A DNA stretch of 7,371 nt from Ruminococcaceae bacterium UBA4958 (GCA_002397355.1 DHAI01000116.1:748-8118); one strand, 5' to 3'. Numbered from the stretch's first letter, positions 1 to 6,526 are shown. Notes: generated by a model not told the origin, from the letters alone. Made by a program: numbers and translations.

Positions 1-533
1 TCTTCATGCATCTTCGCGCCTACTCCGTGGCCGACATAATCGCGTACCACCGAGTAACCGCGAGCTTCGGCATACTTCTGGACCGCGCTGCCGATGTCGC
101 CGAGTCTTCCTCCCACGACGGCCGCGCGGATCCCTTCCGCAAGGCTTTCCCTCGTCGTATCCATGAGGCGCTGCGCCTCGGGGCTTACCTTCCCGCAGGG
201 GAACGTATAGGCGTTGTCGCCCACAAAGCCCTCATAGGTCGCGCCGACGTCGATGCTGACGATATCCCCCTCCCGGAGGATGTGCCGCTTGCTGGGTATG
301 CCATGGATGACAACATTGTTGACGGAAACGCAGGCGCTGGCCGGAAAGCCGCCGTACCCGAGGAAGGTGGGTTTCGCGCCCTTCCCCTCGATGTAGCGGC
401 GGGCAACGCGGTCGATCTCCCAGGTGGAAACGCCCGGCTGCACCGCGGCTCCGGCGGCTTTCAGCGCACCGGCGGCTATCCTGCCCGCTTCGCGCATGAT
501 CTTCAACTCTCGGGATGTTTTCAGAACAATCAT
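1..533 (-). CDS. map: type I methionine aminopeptidase, 3'-truncated by the window edge
   Basis: This enzyme removes the N-terminal Met from new proteins as they leave the ribosome, using a two-metal site in a pita-bread fold. The frame runs from ATG (533-531) to the window edge without a stop, giving 177 of about 250 residues, ending GHGVGAKMHE. Visible catalytic residues, numbered from this start, are H77 (VVIHGIP), metal ligands D95 (SIDVGA) and D106 (GDNAYTF), H169 (GHGVG) and H176 (MHE). The two glutamate ligands should lie in the missing C-terminal part. GAGGTG at 540-545, inside the end of adk, is the ribosome-binding site, and only 3 nt separate the genes. The short N-terminus without a zinc-finger extension is the common bacterial form. 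In Bacillota infA usually follows. Confidence 0.97.
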   Translation of the reverse strand, partial: MIVLKTSRELKIMREAGRIAAGALKAAGAAVQPGVSTWEIDRVARRYIEGKGAKPTFLGYGGFPASACVSVNNVVIHGIPSKRHILREGDIVSIDVGATYEGFVGDNAYTFPCGKVSPEAQRLMDTTRESLAEGIRAAVVGGRLGDIGSAVQKYAEARGYSVVRDYVGHGVGAKMHE

Positions 534-536
534 CCG

Positions 537-1166
537 TTACACCTCGAGAGCTTTCAGAATATCGCTCTGCGTTGCGGCAAGTTCTTTCCCGCCGTCGACA
601 ACGGTCAGCTTGCCCTGCTTCCTGTAGAAGCCGACAAGCGGTTCCGTCTGGGTGTGGTAAACCTTCAGCCGTTCTTTCACGGTTTCCGGCATGTCATCCT
701 TGCGCTGGATCAGGGTGCCTGCGCATTTGTCGCAGATACCCGCAACCTTCGACGGCATGGTGTCCACGTTGTAGGTTGCGCCGCACTTGCTGCAGACACG
801 GCGTCCGGACAGACGTTTCAGGATCACGGCCTCGGAGGTGTCGAGCTCAACGACCTTGTCGATCCGAACCATCTTATCCAGCGCCTCGGCCTGGGGAATG
901 GTGCGCGGGAAGCCGTCCAGAATAAAGCCCTTTTTGCAGTCGGCTTTGCTCAGGCGTTCGCGGATGATGCCGATCACAATCTCATCCGGAACAAGCTTGC
1001 CCGCGTCGGCGTAAACTTTCGCCTTCAAGCCCATCTCCGTGCCGCTTTTCAGCGCTTCACGAATGATATCGCCGGTGGAGATCGCCGGGATATCGAGTTT
1101 CTTTGCGAGGACGGCGGCGTGAGTGCCTTTCCCCGCGCCGGGTGCTCCGAGAAAAATAAGATTCAA
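537..1166 (-). CDS. adk: adenylate kinase, zinc-LID type
   Basis: Adenylate kinase catalyses ATP + AMP = 2 ADP in the cytoplasm and sets the adenylate energy balance. From TTG at 1166-1164 the product is 209 residues: the P-loop GAPGAGKGT (residues 7-15), the AMP-binding STGDIIREAL, the core motif LDGFPRT (83-89), and a LID with C125, C128, C145 and C148 (VCSKCG and ICDKCAG). It continues QRKDDMPETVKERLKVYHTQ to the end. All four LID ligands are cysteine, so a structural zinc is expected. The family start MNLIFLGAPG favours 1166 over the TTGs at 1172 and 1187, which would add 2 or 7 residues. The protein is a few residues shorter than the 214-217 typical of Bacillota. It is followed 3 nt later by map. 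Confidence 0.97.
   Translation of the reverse strand: MNLIFLGAPGAGKGTHAAVLAKKLDIPAISTGDIIREALKSGTEMGLKAKVYADAGKLVPDEIVIGIIRERLSKADCKKGFILDGFPRTIPQAEALDKMVRIDKVVELDTSEAVILKRLSGRRVCSKCGATYNVDTMPSKVAGICDKCAGTLIQRKDDMPETVKERLKVYHTQTEPLVGFYRKQGKLTVVDGGKELAATQSDILKALEV
540..545 (-). promoter_or_regulatory. Shine-Dalgarno site of map inside adk
   Basis: GAGGTG on the transcript overlaps the last codons of adk and lies 6 nt before the map ATG. With a 3-nt gap between the genes, adk and map are probably translationally coupled. Confidence 0.75.
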
Positions 1167-1176
1167 TGACAAAACA

Positions 1177-1182
1177 CTCCTT
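1177..1182 (-). promoter_or_regulatory. Shine-Dalgarno site deciding the adk start
   Basis: AAGGAG on the transcript precedes two in-frame TTG codons, 4 nt (1172-1170) and 10 nt (1166-1164) away. A third TTG at 1187-1185 lies upstream of the site and cannot use it. The 1166 start gives the usual MNL N-terminus. Confidence 0.75.
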
Positions 1183-1183
1183 C

Positions 1184-2521
1184 TCAATCCAGGAAGCCCT
1201 TATAGTGCCGCATCATGAGCTGAGACTGCAGCTGCTGCACGGTTTCCAACGCGACGCCGGCAAGGATCAGAAGCGACGTTCCGCCGATGGAGAGATTCTG
1301 CATCCCGGTGGAGGCTCCGAAAATGATCGGCATCAGGGCGATAAACGCAAGGAACAGGGAACCGATGAACGTCACTTTGGAAAGGACTTTTGTGATGTAG
1401 TCGGAAGTCGGTTTTCCCGGACGGATGCCCGGTATCGTACCGTTGTTCTGACGAAGATTATTGGCCATCTCAATCGGATTATACTGAATCGTCATGTAGA
1501 AATAGGCGAACGCGATGATCAGGAAGAAATAGAGGATTGCGTAGAGCCAGCCCGTTGTTGAGAAAGCGTCGAAAAAGCCCTTCCAGAAGCCGGACGTCGG
1601 CGCGTTTTTCCCCATCAGGAATTGGATGGTGGAAGGCAGGACGAGAATGGAGCTTGCGAAAATGATCGGCATCACGCCGGAGAGGCCCACCTTGATCGGG
1701 ATGTGGGTGCTCTGGCCGCCGTACATCCTGCGGCCGACCATGCGCTTCGCGTACTGGATGGGGATGCGGTGCTCCGCGTCGTACATAAACACGATCACCC
1801 ACATCATCAGCACGAACAGGATGATGAAAAGCGGGACGAGGAAATAGTATTTCCCGTAGGTGGAAGGATCCTGATTCGCAGCCTGCCAGAAATTGCCCAG
1901 CGTGTTGAACACATGCGGCATTCTGGAAACAATGCCCGCGAACAGGAGGATCGATATGCCGTTCCCGACACCGTGCTGGTTGATCTGTTCGCCGAGCCAC
2001 ATCATCAGGGAGGCGCCGGCGGTAAAGGTCAGGACGATGACGAACGCCGCGAAAACGCCCTGCCAGCCGGTTCTGTACTTTACAATATAGGCGTTGTCGA
2101 TGGAGCTGTTGCGGAGGAAGAAGTAGTAGGAGACCGCCTGGATCAGGGCGAGAACAACAGCCACATAGCGGGTGATGGCGCCGAGCCTCTTGCGGCCTTC
2201 CTCCCCTTCCTTCGCCATGCGCTCCAGCGCGGGAATGGCGACCGTCAGCAGCTCGATCACGATGGAGCTGTTGATGTAGGGCGTAACGCTCATGGCAAAC
2301 AGCGTCGCCTGGGCGAAAGCGCCGCCGGAAAGCGTATCCAAGTAGTTCAGTGCCGTCCCCTGGGCCCCGACCTGGGACATGACGCCCTTCAGAGCGGTCG
2401 TGTCGAGGAACGGAACCGGGATGGCGGCGCCGAGCCGAAAGATGACGATGATGAACAAAGTAAACAGGATCTTTTTCCGCAGTTCCGGTACGGCCCAGGC
2501 GTTCTTGATCGTCTTAAACAA
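1184..2521 (-). CDS. secY: preprotein translocase subunit SecY
   Basis: SecY is the protein-conducting channel of the SecYEG translocon in the cytoplasmic membrane; SecA drives post-translational export through it and signal-recognition particle delivers membrane proteins. The 445-residue product has ten hydrophobic segments, roughly at residues 18-37, 69-93, 113-136, 154-174, 182-200, 225-246, 275-296, 325-345, 383-403 and 411-428. Landmarks are FRLGAAIPVP (28-37), the cytoplasmic loop DAEHRIPIQYAKRMVGRRMY (248-267), GTIPGIRPGKPTSDYI (361-376), and the ending GGTSLLILAGVALETVQQLQ before MMRHYKGFLD. Initiation is at TTG, giving MFKTIKNAW as in Bacillus; a stop lies three codons upstream and no nearby ATG exists. 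One oddity is Gly279 (IPIKVGLSGVMP), where most SecY proteins have Asn. It ends 17 nt before adk. Confidence 0.99.
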   Translation of the reverse strand: MFKTIKNAWAVPELRKKILFTLFIIVIFRLGAAIPVPFLDTTALKGVMSQVGAQGTALNYLDTLSGGAFAQATLFAMSVTPYINSSIVIELLTVAIPALERMAKEGEEGRKRLGAITRYVAVVLALIQAVSYYFFLRNSSIDNAYIVKYRTGWQGVFAAFVIVLTFTAGASLMMWLGEQINQHGVGNGISILLFAGIVSRMPHVFNTLGNFWQAANQDPSTYGKYYFLVPLFIILFVLMMWVIVFMYDAEHRIPIQYAKRMVGRRMYGGQSTHIPIKVGLSGVMPIIFASSILVLPSTIQFLMGKNAPTSGFWKGFFDAFSTTGWLYAILYFFLIIAFAYFYMTIQYNPIEMANNLRQNNGTIPGIRPGKPTSDYITKVLSKVTFIGSLFLAFIALMPIIFGASTGMQNLSIGGTSLLILAGVALETVQQLQSQLMMRHYKGFLD

Positions 2522-2522
2522 A

Positions 2523-2963
2523 TCAGATCACCTCTGCCTTCCCGCCGGCAGCTTCAATCTTTTCCTTGGCGGAAGCGGAAAAAGCGTTTGCCTTCACCGT
2601 CAGTTTTTTCGTGAGTTTGCCGTTTCCAAGGATCTTGAGGCCCTCGCCGCAGATCTCCGCGATCCCGGCCCCGGCCAACGCCTTTGCGTCAACCTCCGCT
2701 CCGTCGGCGAACTTTTCCAATGAGCCGACATTCACAGCCTGGATCTTCTTTGCGAAATTGTTGACGAAGCCGCGCTTCGGGAGACGCCTCTGCAGGGGCA
2801 TCTGCCCGCCTTCAAAACCGCGGCGGATGCTTCCGCCGGACCTCGCCTTCTGGCCTTTGCTGCCCTTGCCCGCAGTCTTTCCCTGACCGGAGCCGAGGCC
2901 CCTGCCGAGGCGCTTGCGTTCCTTTCTGGAGCCGGGAACCGCCGTCAGATCGTTCAACTTCAT
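2523..2963 (-). CDS. rplO: 50S ribosomal protein L15
   Basis: L15 is a late-binding 50S assembly protein with a long, glycine- and lysine-rich N-terminal extension that threads through 23S rRNA. The 146-residue product shows this extension clearly ([20 protein letters not shown] at residues 20-39, then [20 protein letters not shown] at 40-59). A globular domain follows, ending in [20 protein letters not shown] and AAGGKAEVI. The ATG (2963-2961) has AAGGAGGTG 9 nt upstream. The final codons (GAG GTG ATC) double as the Shine-Dalgarno site for secY, whose TTG start lies a single base after the TGA stop. Confidence 0.99.
   Translation of the reverse strand: MKLNDLTAVPGSRKERKRLGRGLGSGQGKTAGKGSKGQKARSGGSIRRGFEGGQMPLQRRLPKRGFVNNFAKKIQAVNVGSLEKFADGAEVDAKALAGAGIAEICGEGLKILGNGKLTKKLTVKANAFSASAKEKIEAAGGKAEVI
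2526..2535 (-). promoter_or_regulatory. Shine-Dalgarno site of secY embedded in the end of rplO
   Basis: AGAGGTGATC on the transcript is an extended match to the complement of the 16S rRNA 3' end. The GAGG core lies 9 nt before the TTG at 2521-2519. It spans the last three codons of rplO, implying coupling of L15 and SecY translation. Confidence 0.85.
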
Positions 2964-2981
2964 GAATTCACACCTCCTTGC

Positions 2982-3161
2982 TTATGCGTTGCTTACCTCG
3001 ATGAGGTGGATAATCTTGGCCACCTTGCCTTTGGTCTGGGCATTGTCGGGCTGAATCGACGAGTCGCCGATTTTGGTAAGACCAAGAGCGTGGGCGGTTG
3101 CAATCTGGTCTTTTTTCGCGCCGATCAGGCTCCTGACCAGCGTCACTTTCAATTCTGCCAT
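2982..3161 (-). CDS. rpmD: 50S ribosomal protein L30
   Basis: L30 is a small ferredoxin-like-fold protein of the 50S subunit that is not universal in bacteria. The 59-residue product begins MAELKVTLVRSLIGAKKDQI and continues ATAHALGLTKIGDSSIQPDN; it ends with the helix-strand GKVAKIIHLIEV. Length and layout match the bacterial family. The ATG (3161-3159) has AAAGGAGGG 9 nt upstream. The frame is open further upstream to 3266, but that part overlaps rpsE and has no family similarity. The SIQPDN and DNAQTKGK segments resemble Ruminococcaceae proteins as I remember them, which supports the lineage guess. Gaps are 16 nt before and 18 nt after. Confidence 0.97.
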   Translation of the reverse strand: MAELKVTLVRSLIGAKKDQIATAHALGLTKIGDSSIQPDNAQTKGKVAKIIHLIEVSNA

Positions 3162-3177
3162 CTTGCTCTGCCCTCCT

Positions 3178-3678
3178 TTAAGCAAATAATTCCTTGACCG
3201 CCTTGCCGCGCGTCTGGGCAACCTGTTGCGCATTGCGCAGTTTGGACAGGCCGTCCATCGTGGCACGGACTACGTTGCACGGATTGTTGGAGCGGAGAGC
3301 CTTCGTGCGGATATCATGGATGCCCACGGCTTCCATGACGGAACGGACCGGGCCGCCGGCGATGACACCGGTACCTGGGGCGGCAGGCTTCATCAGCACT
3401 CTGCCGGCGCCGTAAGCTCCGATGATCTCGTGCGGAATGGTGGTTCCGCGCAGAGAAACCTTGAAGAGGTTTTTCTTCGCGTCCTCGATTCCCTTGCGGA
3501 TGGCGTCCGGAACCTCGCCGGCCTTGCCGATGCCGAAACCGACCGTGCCGTTTCCGTCGCCCACGACGACGAGCGCCGCGAACTTGAAGATACGGCCGCC
3601 TTTTACGGTTTTGGACACGCGGTTGATGGCGACGACGTGCTCCTTGAGTTCCATCGCTGAAGCGTCAATCTTAGCCAA
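3178..3678 (-). CDS. rpsE: 30S ribosomal protein S5
   Basis: S5 lies at the mRNA entry side of the 30S subunit and affects decoding accuracy and helicase activity. The 166-residue product has the N-terminal double-stranded-RNA-binding-like domain (about residues 10-73, with [13 protein letters not shown] and [19 protein letters not shown]) and the C-terminal domain (about 80-157, with [19 protein letters not shown]). The loop around residues 20-28, where spectinomycin-resistance changes map in other bacteria, looks wild type. The start is TTG (3678-3676). It gives [20 protein letters not shown], which matches the family, and has GGGAGGA at the right distance; the next ATG is codon 9 and would remove conserved residues. 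The stop TAA overlaps the rpmD Shine-Dalgarno region (TAAAGGAGGG). Confidence 0.98.
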   Translation of the reverse strand: MAKIDASAMELKEHVVAINRVSKTVKGGRIFKFAALVVVGDGNGTVGFGIGKAGEVPDAIRKGIEDAKKNLFKVSLRGTTIPHEIIGAYGAGRVLMKPAAPGTGVIAGGPVRSVMEAVGIHDIRTKALRSNNPCNVVRATMDGLSKLRNAQQVAQTRGKAVKELFA

Positions 3679-3686
3679 AAGATCTT

Positions 3687-3692
3687 CCTCCC
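3687..3692 (-). promoter_or_regulatory. Shine-Dalgarno site fixing the TTG start of rpsE
   Basis: GGGAGG on the transcript lies 8 nt before TTG at 3678-3676. The nearest in-frame ATG is eight codons downstream, too far from this site, so the TTG is preferred. Confidence 0.88.
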
Positions 3693-3696
3693 TCTT

Positions 3697-4056
3697 TTAG
3701 AATTTAAGTCCGCCCTCGCGGGCGCCTTCGGCCAGTTCCTTCACGCGGCCGTGATAGATATATCCGCCGCGGTCGAAAACGACCGTCTGAATTCCCTTTT
3801 CGGCGGCGCGCCTGGCGATCATCTCGCCAACCTTGCGGGCCCCCTCTTTGTTTCCGCCGTTGCCGGCAAACTCCTTGTCCAGCGAAGAAGCCGCCGCGAG
3901 CGTCACGCCCTTCTCATCATCGATGATCTGCGCGTAAATGTTCTTGGCAGAGCGAAAAACATCCAGGCGCGGGCATGCGCCCGTTCCGGAAATCTTGCCG
4001 CGCACCCTTGTGTGGCGGTGCAGTCTGGCCTTGTTTGAATCGGCCTTGTTCACCAT
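3697..4056 (-). CDS. rplR: 50S ribosomal protein L18
   Basis: L18 binds 5S rRNA with L5 and anchors it in the central protuberance. The 119-residue protein has the basic N-terminal tail ([16 protein letters not shown]), then [40 protein letters not shown], and the conserved end [20 protein letters not shown] with EGGLKF. The start is ATG (4056-4054), immediately followed by a GTG codon, so either could initiate. AAGGAGTG, about 9 nt before the ATG, favours the ATG. It lies 13 nt after rplF and ends TAA, 18 nt before rpsE. The last codons include a 5-bp GC stem with a GCGA tetraloop on the transcript (3711-3724). Confidence 0.99.
   Translation of the reverse strand: MVNKADSNKARLHRHTRVRGKISGTGACPRLDVFRSAKNIYAQIIDDEKGVTLAAASSLDKEFAGNGGNKEGARKVGEMIARRAAEKGIQTVVFDRGGYIYHGRVKELAEGAREGGLKF
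3711..3724 (-). other. GC-rich hairpin with GNRA loop at the 3' end of rplR
   Basis: On the transcript CGCCC and GGGCG pair around a GCGA tetraloop, a stable GNRA-capped form. It lies within the codons of the L18 C-terminus, about 20 nt before the rpsE Shine-Dalgarno site. No U-run follows, so it is not a terminator. The codons encode conserved residues, so it may be incidental. Confidence 0.3.
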
Positions 4057-4069
4057 AGCGATTCACTCC

Positions 4070-4618
4070 TTACTTCTTGGCGGTCTTGCCGGCCTTGCCT
4101 TCCTTGCGGCGGATGTGCTCGGCGGCGTACTTGATGCCCTTGCCCTTGTACGGCTCCGGCGGACGTTTCTCGCGGATCTCCGCTGCAAACTGGCCGACCT
4201 GCTGCTTATCCGGCCCGTGAACGACGATTTTGTTCGCCGCGGGGCACTCGATGGTGATTCCGTCGATTTCAGGAACCGTCACCTGATGGGAAAAGCCGAG
4301 GTTCATGACGAGGTTCTTGCCCTGCTTCTGCGCACGGTAGCCGACGCCGTTGATCTCAAGCTCCTTGTGGAAGCCTTCCGTCACGCCGAGCACCATGTTG
4401 TGGATCAGAGAGCGGGTGGTCCCGTGAAGCGCCTTGTTCTCTTTCTCATCGTCGGGGCGGGTTACATGAACCTCGTTGCCCTCCACCTTCACCGTCATGT
4501 TCGGGTGGATCTTCTGCGTCAGAGCGCCCTTGGGCCCCTTGACGGTAACAACGCTGCCGTCAACCGAAACGGTGACGCCGGCGGGAATATTTATGGGTTT
4601 TCTTCCAATTCGCGACAT
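4070..4618 (-). CDS. rplF: 50S ribosomal protein L6
   Basis: L6 is a two-domain 23S rRNA-binding protein near the GTPase-associated centre and sarcin-ricin loop. The 182-residue product opens MSRIGRKPINIPAGVTVSVD and has two internally similar L6 domains, about residues 11-82 and 90-164. It carries the bacterial signature PEPYKGKGIKY at 154-164. A lysine-rich tail (RRKEGKAGKTAKK) ends it. The ATG (4618-4616) is preceded by AAAGGGGGTG, where a G replaces the A of the usual GGAGG, so base pairing with 16S rRNA would need a G-U wobble. The stop TAA runs straight into the rplR Shine-Dalgarno (TAAGGAGTG). Confidence 0.99.
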   Translation of the reverse strand: MSRIGRKPINIPAGVTVSVDGSVVTVKGPKGALTQKIHPNMTVKVEGNEVHVTRPDDEKENKALHGTTRSLIHNMVLGVTEGFHKELEINGVGYRAQKQGKNLVMNLGFSHQVTVPEIDGITIECPAANKIVVHGPDKQQVGQFAAEIREKRPPEPYKGKGIKYAAEHIRRKEGKAGKTAKK

Positions 4619-4636
4619 TGCTGCACCCCCTTTTTA

Positions 4637-5035
4637 CTACCAGACGAATGCGAGGACCTCTCCGCCCACGTTTTCCCTGCGGGCCTGGCGGTCCGTCATA
4701 ACGCCCTTCGGCGTGGAGACGATCGCAACGCCGAGTCCCTTCATGACCTTCGGCATTTCTTCGGCGCTGCGGTAAATGCGCAGGCCGGGTTTGGAAACCC
4801 TTTGCAGGCCGTTGATGGCGGAAGTCTTGCCCTCGCCGTATTTCAAAGCCACTTTGATAATGCCCTGCCTGCCGTCGTCGGCGACTGTGAAATTCTTGAT
4901 GTAGCCTTCATCCAGCAGGATCTGGACGATGGCCTTCTTCATGTTGGAGGAAGGAATCTCAACGGTGTCGTGCTTGGCTGTGCTCGCGTTGCGGATGCGG
5001 GTGAGCAGATCGGCAATCGTGTCTGTGATTTGCAT
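4637..5035 (-). CDS. rpsH: 30S ribosomal protein S8
   Basis: S8 is a primary 16S rRNA-binding protein (helix 21 region) that organises the platform; in E. coli it is also the translational repressor of the spc operon. The product is 132 residues, the normal length. It starts MQITDTIADLLTRIRNASTA and continues with the conserved EIPSSNMKKAIVQILLDEGY. The RNA-binding C-terminal region SKPGLRIYRS and STPKGVMTDRQAR is followed by NVGGEVLAFVW. The ATG (5035-5033) has AAAGGAGGTAA with 7 nt spacing. It follows rpsZ by 23 nt and ends TAG. The next gene's ribosome-binding site is an unusual G-run (AAAGGGGGTG). Confidence 0.99.
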   Translation of the reverse strand: MQITDTIADLLTRIRNASTAKHDTVEIPSSNMKKAIVQILLDEGYIKNFTVADDGRQGIIKVALKYGEGKTSAINGLQRVSKPGLRIYRSAEEMPKVMKGLGVAIVSTPKGVMTDRQARRENVGGEVLAFVW

Positions 5036-5058
5036 GCCGTTACCTCCTTTGCTAAGCC

Positions 5059-5244
5059 TTACCAGCTTGCCTTTTTCACGCCCGGGATCTCGCCTTTATA
5101 GGCAAGTTCGCGGAAACAGATGCGGCAGACGCCGAACTTGCGGAGGTAAGCGTGCGGTCTGCCGCAGATCTTGCATCTGTTATAAGCGCGCGTCGAATAT
5201 TTTGCCGGGCGGCTCTGTTTGATTTTTAATGAAGTTTTTGCCAC
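5059..5244 (-). CDS. rpsZ: 30S ribosomal protein S14, zinc-binding type Z
   Basis: S14 sits in the 30S head beside S3, S10 and S19. This is the short 61-residue zinc form, with C24, C27, C40 and C43 in [20 protein letters not shown] (residues 23-42) and CRICF; the end [13 protein letters not shown] is typical. Gram-positive bacteria keep this form in the spc operon, while the longer cysteine-free S14 lies elsewhere when present and replaces it under zinc shortage. The start is GTG (5244-5242), supported by the universal [11 protein letters not shown]-terminus and an AGGAGGG site about 9 nt upstream. That site merges with the rplE stop as TAAGGAGGG. The gene is A-rich just after its start. It could equally be called rpsN. 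Confidence 0.98.
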   Translation of the reverse strand: MAKTSLKIKQSRPAKYSTRAYNRCKICGRPHAYLRKFGVCRICFRELAYKGEIPGVKKASW

Positions 5245-5259
5245 AGTTGCAAGCCCTCC

Positions 5260-5802
5260 TTATCTGGCGAACGGGGCACCCATCAGCCGAAGCAGCTCAC
5301 GGGATTCCTCGTCTGTTTTTGCCGTCGTGACGAAGCAGATATCCATGCCGCGGACCTTGTCGACCTTATCGTAGTCGATTTCCGGGAAGATCAGCTGCTC
5401 CTTCACACCCATGTTGTAATTGCCGCGCCCGTCGAACGAATCCGGGTTGATGCCGCGGAAATCGCGGACGCGCGGAAGAGCCACGTTGAAGAGACGGTCC
5501 ATGAACTCATACATCCGCTCGCCGCGGAGCGTGACTTTCGCGCCGATCTTCATACCGGCTCTCACCTTGAAGTTCGCGACGGACTTCTTCGCCGTGCAGA
5601 TCATCGGCCGCTGGCCGGTGATGGCCGAGAGATCGGTGACGACCGCGTCGATGACCTTTGAATTCTCTTTGGCCTCGCCCGCGCCCACGTTGACGACGAT
5701 CTTCTCGAGCTTCGGAATCTGCATGACGCTCTTGTATGAAAACTTCTTCATCAGGGCCGGCGCGGCTTCCTTCCGATAGTACTCTTTCAGTCTGGCTGTC
5801 AT
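5260..5802 (-). CDS. rplE: 50S ribosomal protein L5
   Basis: L5 binds 5S rRNA together with L18 and L25-type proteins, forms the central protuberance and contacts the P-site tRNA. The 180-residue product (usual length 178-180) begins [20 protein letters not shown]. It shows the family blocks [20 protein letters not shown] (residues 29-48), [19 protein letters not shown] (61-79) and PRVRDFRGI (110-118), then [20 protein letters not shown]. The ATG (5802-5800) is chosen over an upstream extension to 5841 because it matches the family start and has TGAGGAGG 6 nt before it. That site is formed by the rplX stop itself, and the gap is only 11 nt. In E. coli S8 represses translation around this gene; I could not recognise such a site here. 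Confidence 0.99.
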   Translation of the reverse strand: MTARLKEYYRKEAAPALMKKFSYKSVMQIPKLEKIVVNVGAGEAKENSKVIDAVVTDLSAITGQRPMICTAKKSVANFKVRAGMKIGAKVTLRGERMYEFMDRLFNVALPRVRDFRGINPDSFDGRGNYNMGVKEQLIFPEIDYDKVDKVRGMDICFVTTAKTDEESRELLRLMGAPFAR

Positions 5803-5813
5803 GTTACTCCTCC

Positions 5814-6134
5814 TCACAGCGCTTCGCCGCATTTTCTGCAAATGCGTTCCTTCGTGCCGTCCTCATAGATCTTATGGCCGACACGAGTTGGCTTGCCGCA
5901 GCGGGGGCAGACGATCTGGACCTTGCTGGCATACATGGCGCCCTCGGCCTTCACGATGCCGCTCTCGTCGCCCGCCTTGCGGGGTTTCACATGCTTGGAG
6001 ACCATGTTGATCTTCTCAACGATGACCTTTCCCTCTTTGGGGCTGACCTGAAGGACCTTGCCCTTCTTGCCGCGGTCTTTTCCGCTGAGGACAACAACCG
6101 TGTCCCCCGTCTTTACATGAATTTTTTTCTTCAT
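5814..6134 (-). CDS. rplX: 50S ribosomal protein L24, four-cysteine form
   Basis: L24 is an early assembly initiator that binds domain I of 23S rRNA near the tunnel exit. The 106-residue product starts [20 protein letters not shown], covering the KOW motif (about residues 8-34), and continues with [13 protein letters not shown]. The C-terminal part has a zinc-ribbon pattern, [11 protein letters not shown] (C76, C79) and CRKCG (C99, C102). Such cysteines are absent from the E. coli and B. subtilis proteins but known in other lineages. The ATG (6134-6132) has GGGAGGTG 9 nt upstream. The frame stays open upstream to about 6461, but that part lies over rplN in another frame and has no L24 similarity, so the shorter start is right. 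The TGA stop is part of the next Shine-Dalgarno site (TGAGGAGG). Confidence 0.98.
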   Translation of the reverse strand: MKKKIHVKTGDTVVVLSGKDRGKKGKVLQVSPKEGKVIVEKINMVSKHVKPRKAGDESGIVKAEGAMYASKVQIVCPRCGKPTRVGHKIYEDGTKERICRKCGEAL

Positions 6135-6151
6135 CTCAGAGCACCTCCCAA

Positions 6152-6520
6152 TCACAGCACTTCCGGGGCGAGGCTCAGGATCTTGACGTAGTCTCTGTCG
6201 CGCAGTTCGCGGGCAACGGGCCCGAAAATACGCGTTCCCTTCGGGTTTTTGTCGTCGCCGATGAGTACGGCTGCGTTTTCGTCGAACCGGATATAGCTTC
6301 CGTCGCCGCGGCGCACGCCCGAGGCGCTGCGCACAACGACCGCCTTGACTACGTCGCCCTTTTTCACGGTGCCGCCGGGCGCCGCCTTTTTCACGGAGGC
6401 GACGATCACGTCGCCGATATTCGCATATCTTCTTCCCGTGCCGCCCAGTACGCGGATGCACATCAGCTGCTTTGCGCCGGTGTTATCGGCAACATTCAGG
6501 TAAGTCTGCTGTTGAATCAC
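6152..6520 (-). CDS. rplN: 50S ribosomal protein L14
   Basis: L14 is a 23S rRNA-binding protein on the subunit interface, forming intersubunit bridges with 16S rRNA, and is the target of the silencing factor RsfS. The product is 122 residues, exactly the normal family length. It opens [20 protein letters not shown] and carries the L14 signature around residues 60-86 ([20 protein letters not shown], then DENAAVLI). The C-terminus [20 protein letters not shown] with LSLAPEVL is canonical. Initiation is at GTG (6520-6518), supported by length and a strong AAAGGAGGAA site. In E. coli this gene opens the spc operon; here no separate promoter could be supported. It ends TGA, 17 nt before rplX. Confidence 0.99.
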   Translation of the reverse strand: MIQQQTYLNVADNTGAKQLMCIRVLGGTGRRYANIGDVIVASVKKAAPGGTVKKGDVVKAVVVRSASGVRRGDGSYIRFDENAAVLIGDDKNPKGTRIFGPVARELRDRDYVKILSLAPEVL

Positions 6521-6526
6521 GGTGCG

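Noticed and set aside
6..1169. 387-codon open frame on the plus strand opposite map and adk
   Set aside because: It is in codon register with both genes on the other strand. Such a frame stays open because the sense genes rarely use TTA, CTA or TCA codons, and its translation shows no recognisable domain.
1622..2614. 330-codon open frame on the plus strand opposite secY
   Set aside because: It is in register with secY codons, His/Asp/Arg-rich as expected of the complement of membrane-protein codons, and has no supporting ribosome-binding site or known domain.
2982..3266. Extended version of rpmD, and similarly of rplE up to 5841
   Set aside because: The extensions overlap upstream genes and lack family similarity; the shorter starts have well-placed Shine-Dalgarno sites.
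3938..5101. 387-codon open frame on the plus strand opposite rplF and rpsH
   Set aside because: It is an antisense shadow in register with rplF and rpsH, and gene-dense essential operons rarely hold antisense coding genes. No family similarity was recognised.
5790..5850. S8 autoregulatory site near the rplE start, as in E. coli
   Set aside because: No helix resembling the S8 site on 16S rRNA could be recognised by eye. A structure search against known S8 sites would be needed to say more.
6122..6128. Run of seven A residues at the start of rplX as a slippage site
   Set aside because: It encodes the normal KKK start of L24, and A-rich codons after a start are common. No alternative-frame product is evident.
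5814..6461. Extended 215-codon version of rplX
   Set aside because: The extra N-terminal part lies over rplN in another frame and is Arg-rich without L24 similarity; the internal ATG at 6134 has a good ribosome-binding site.
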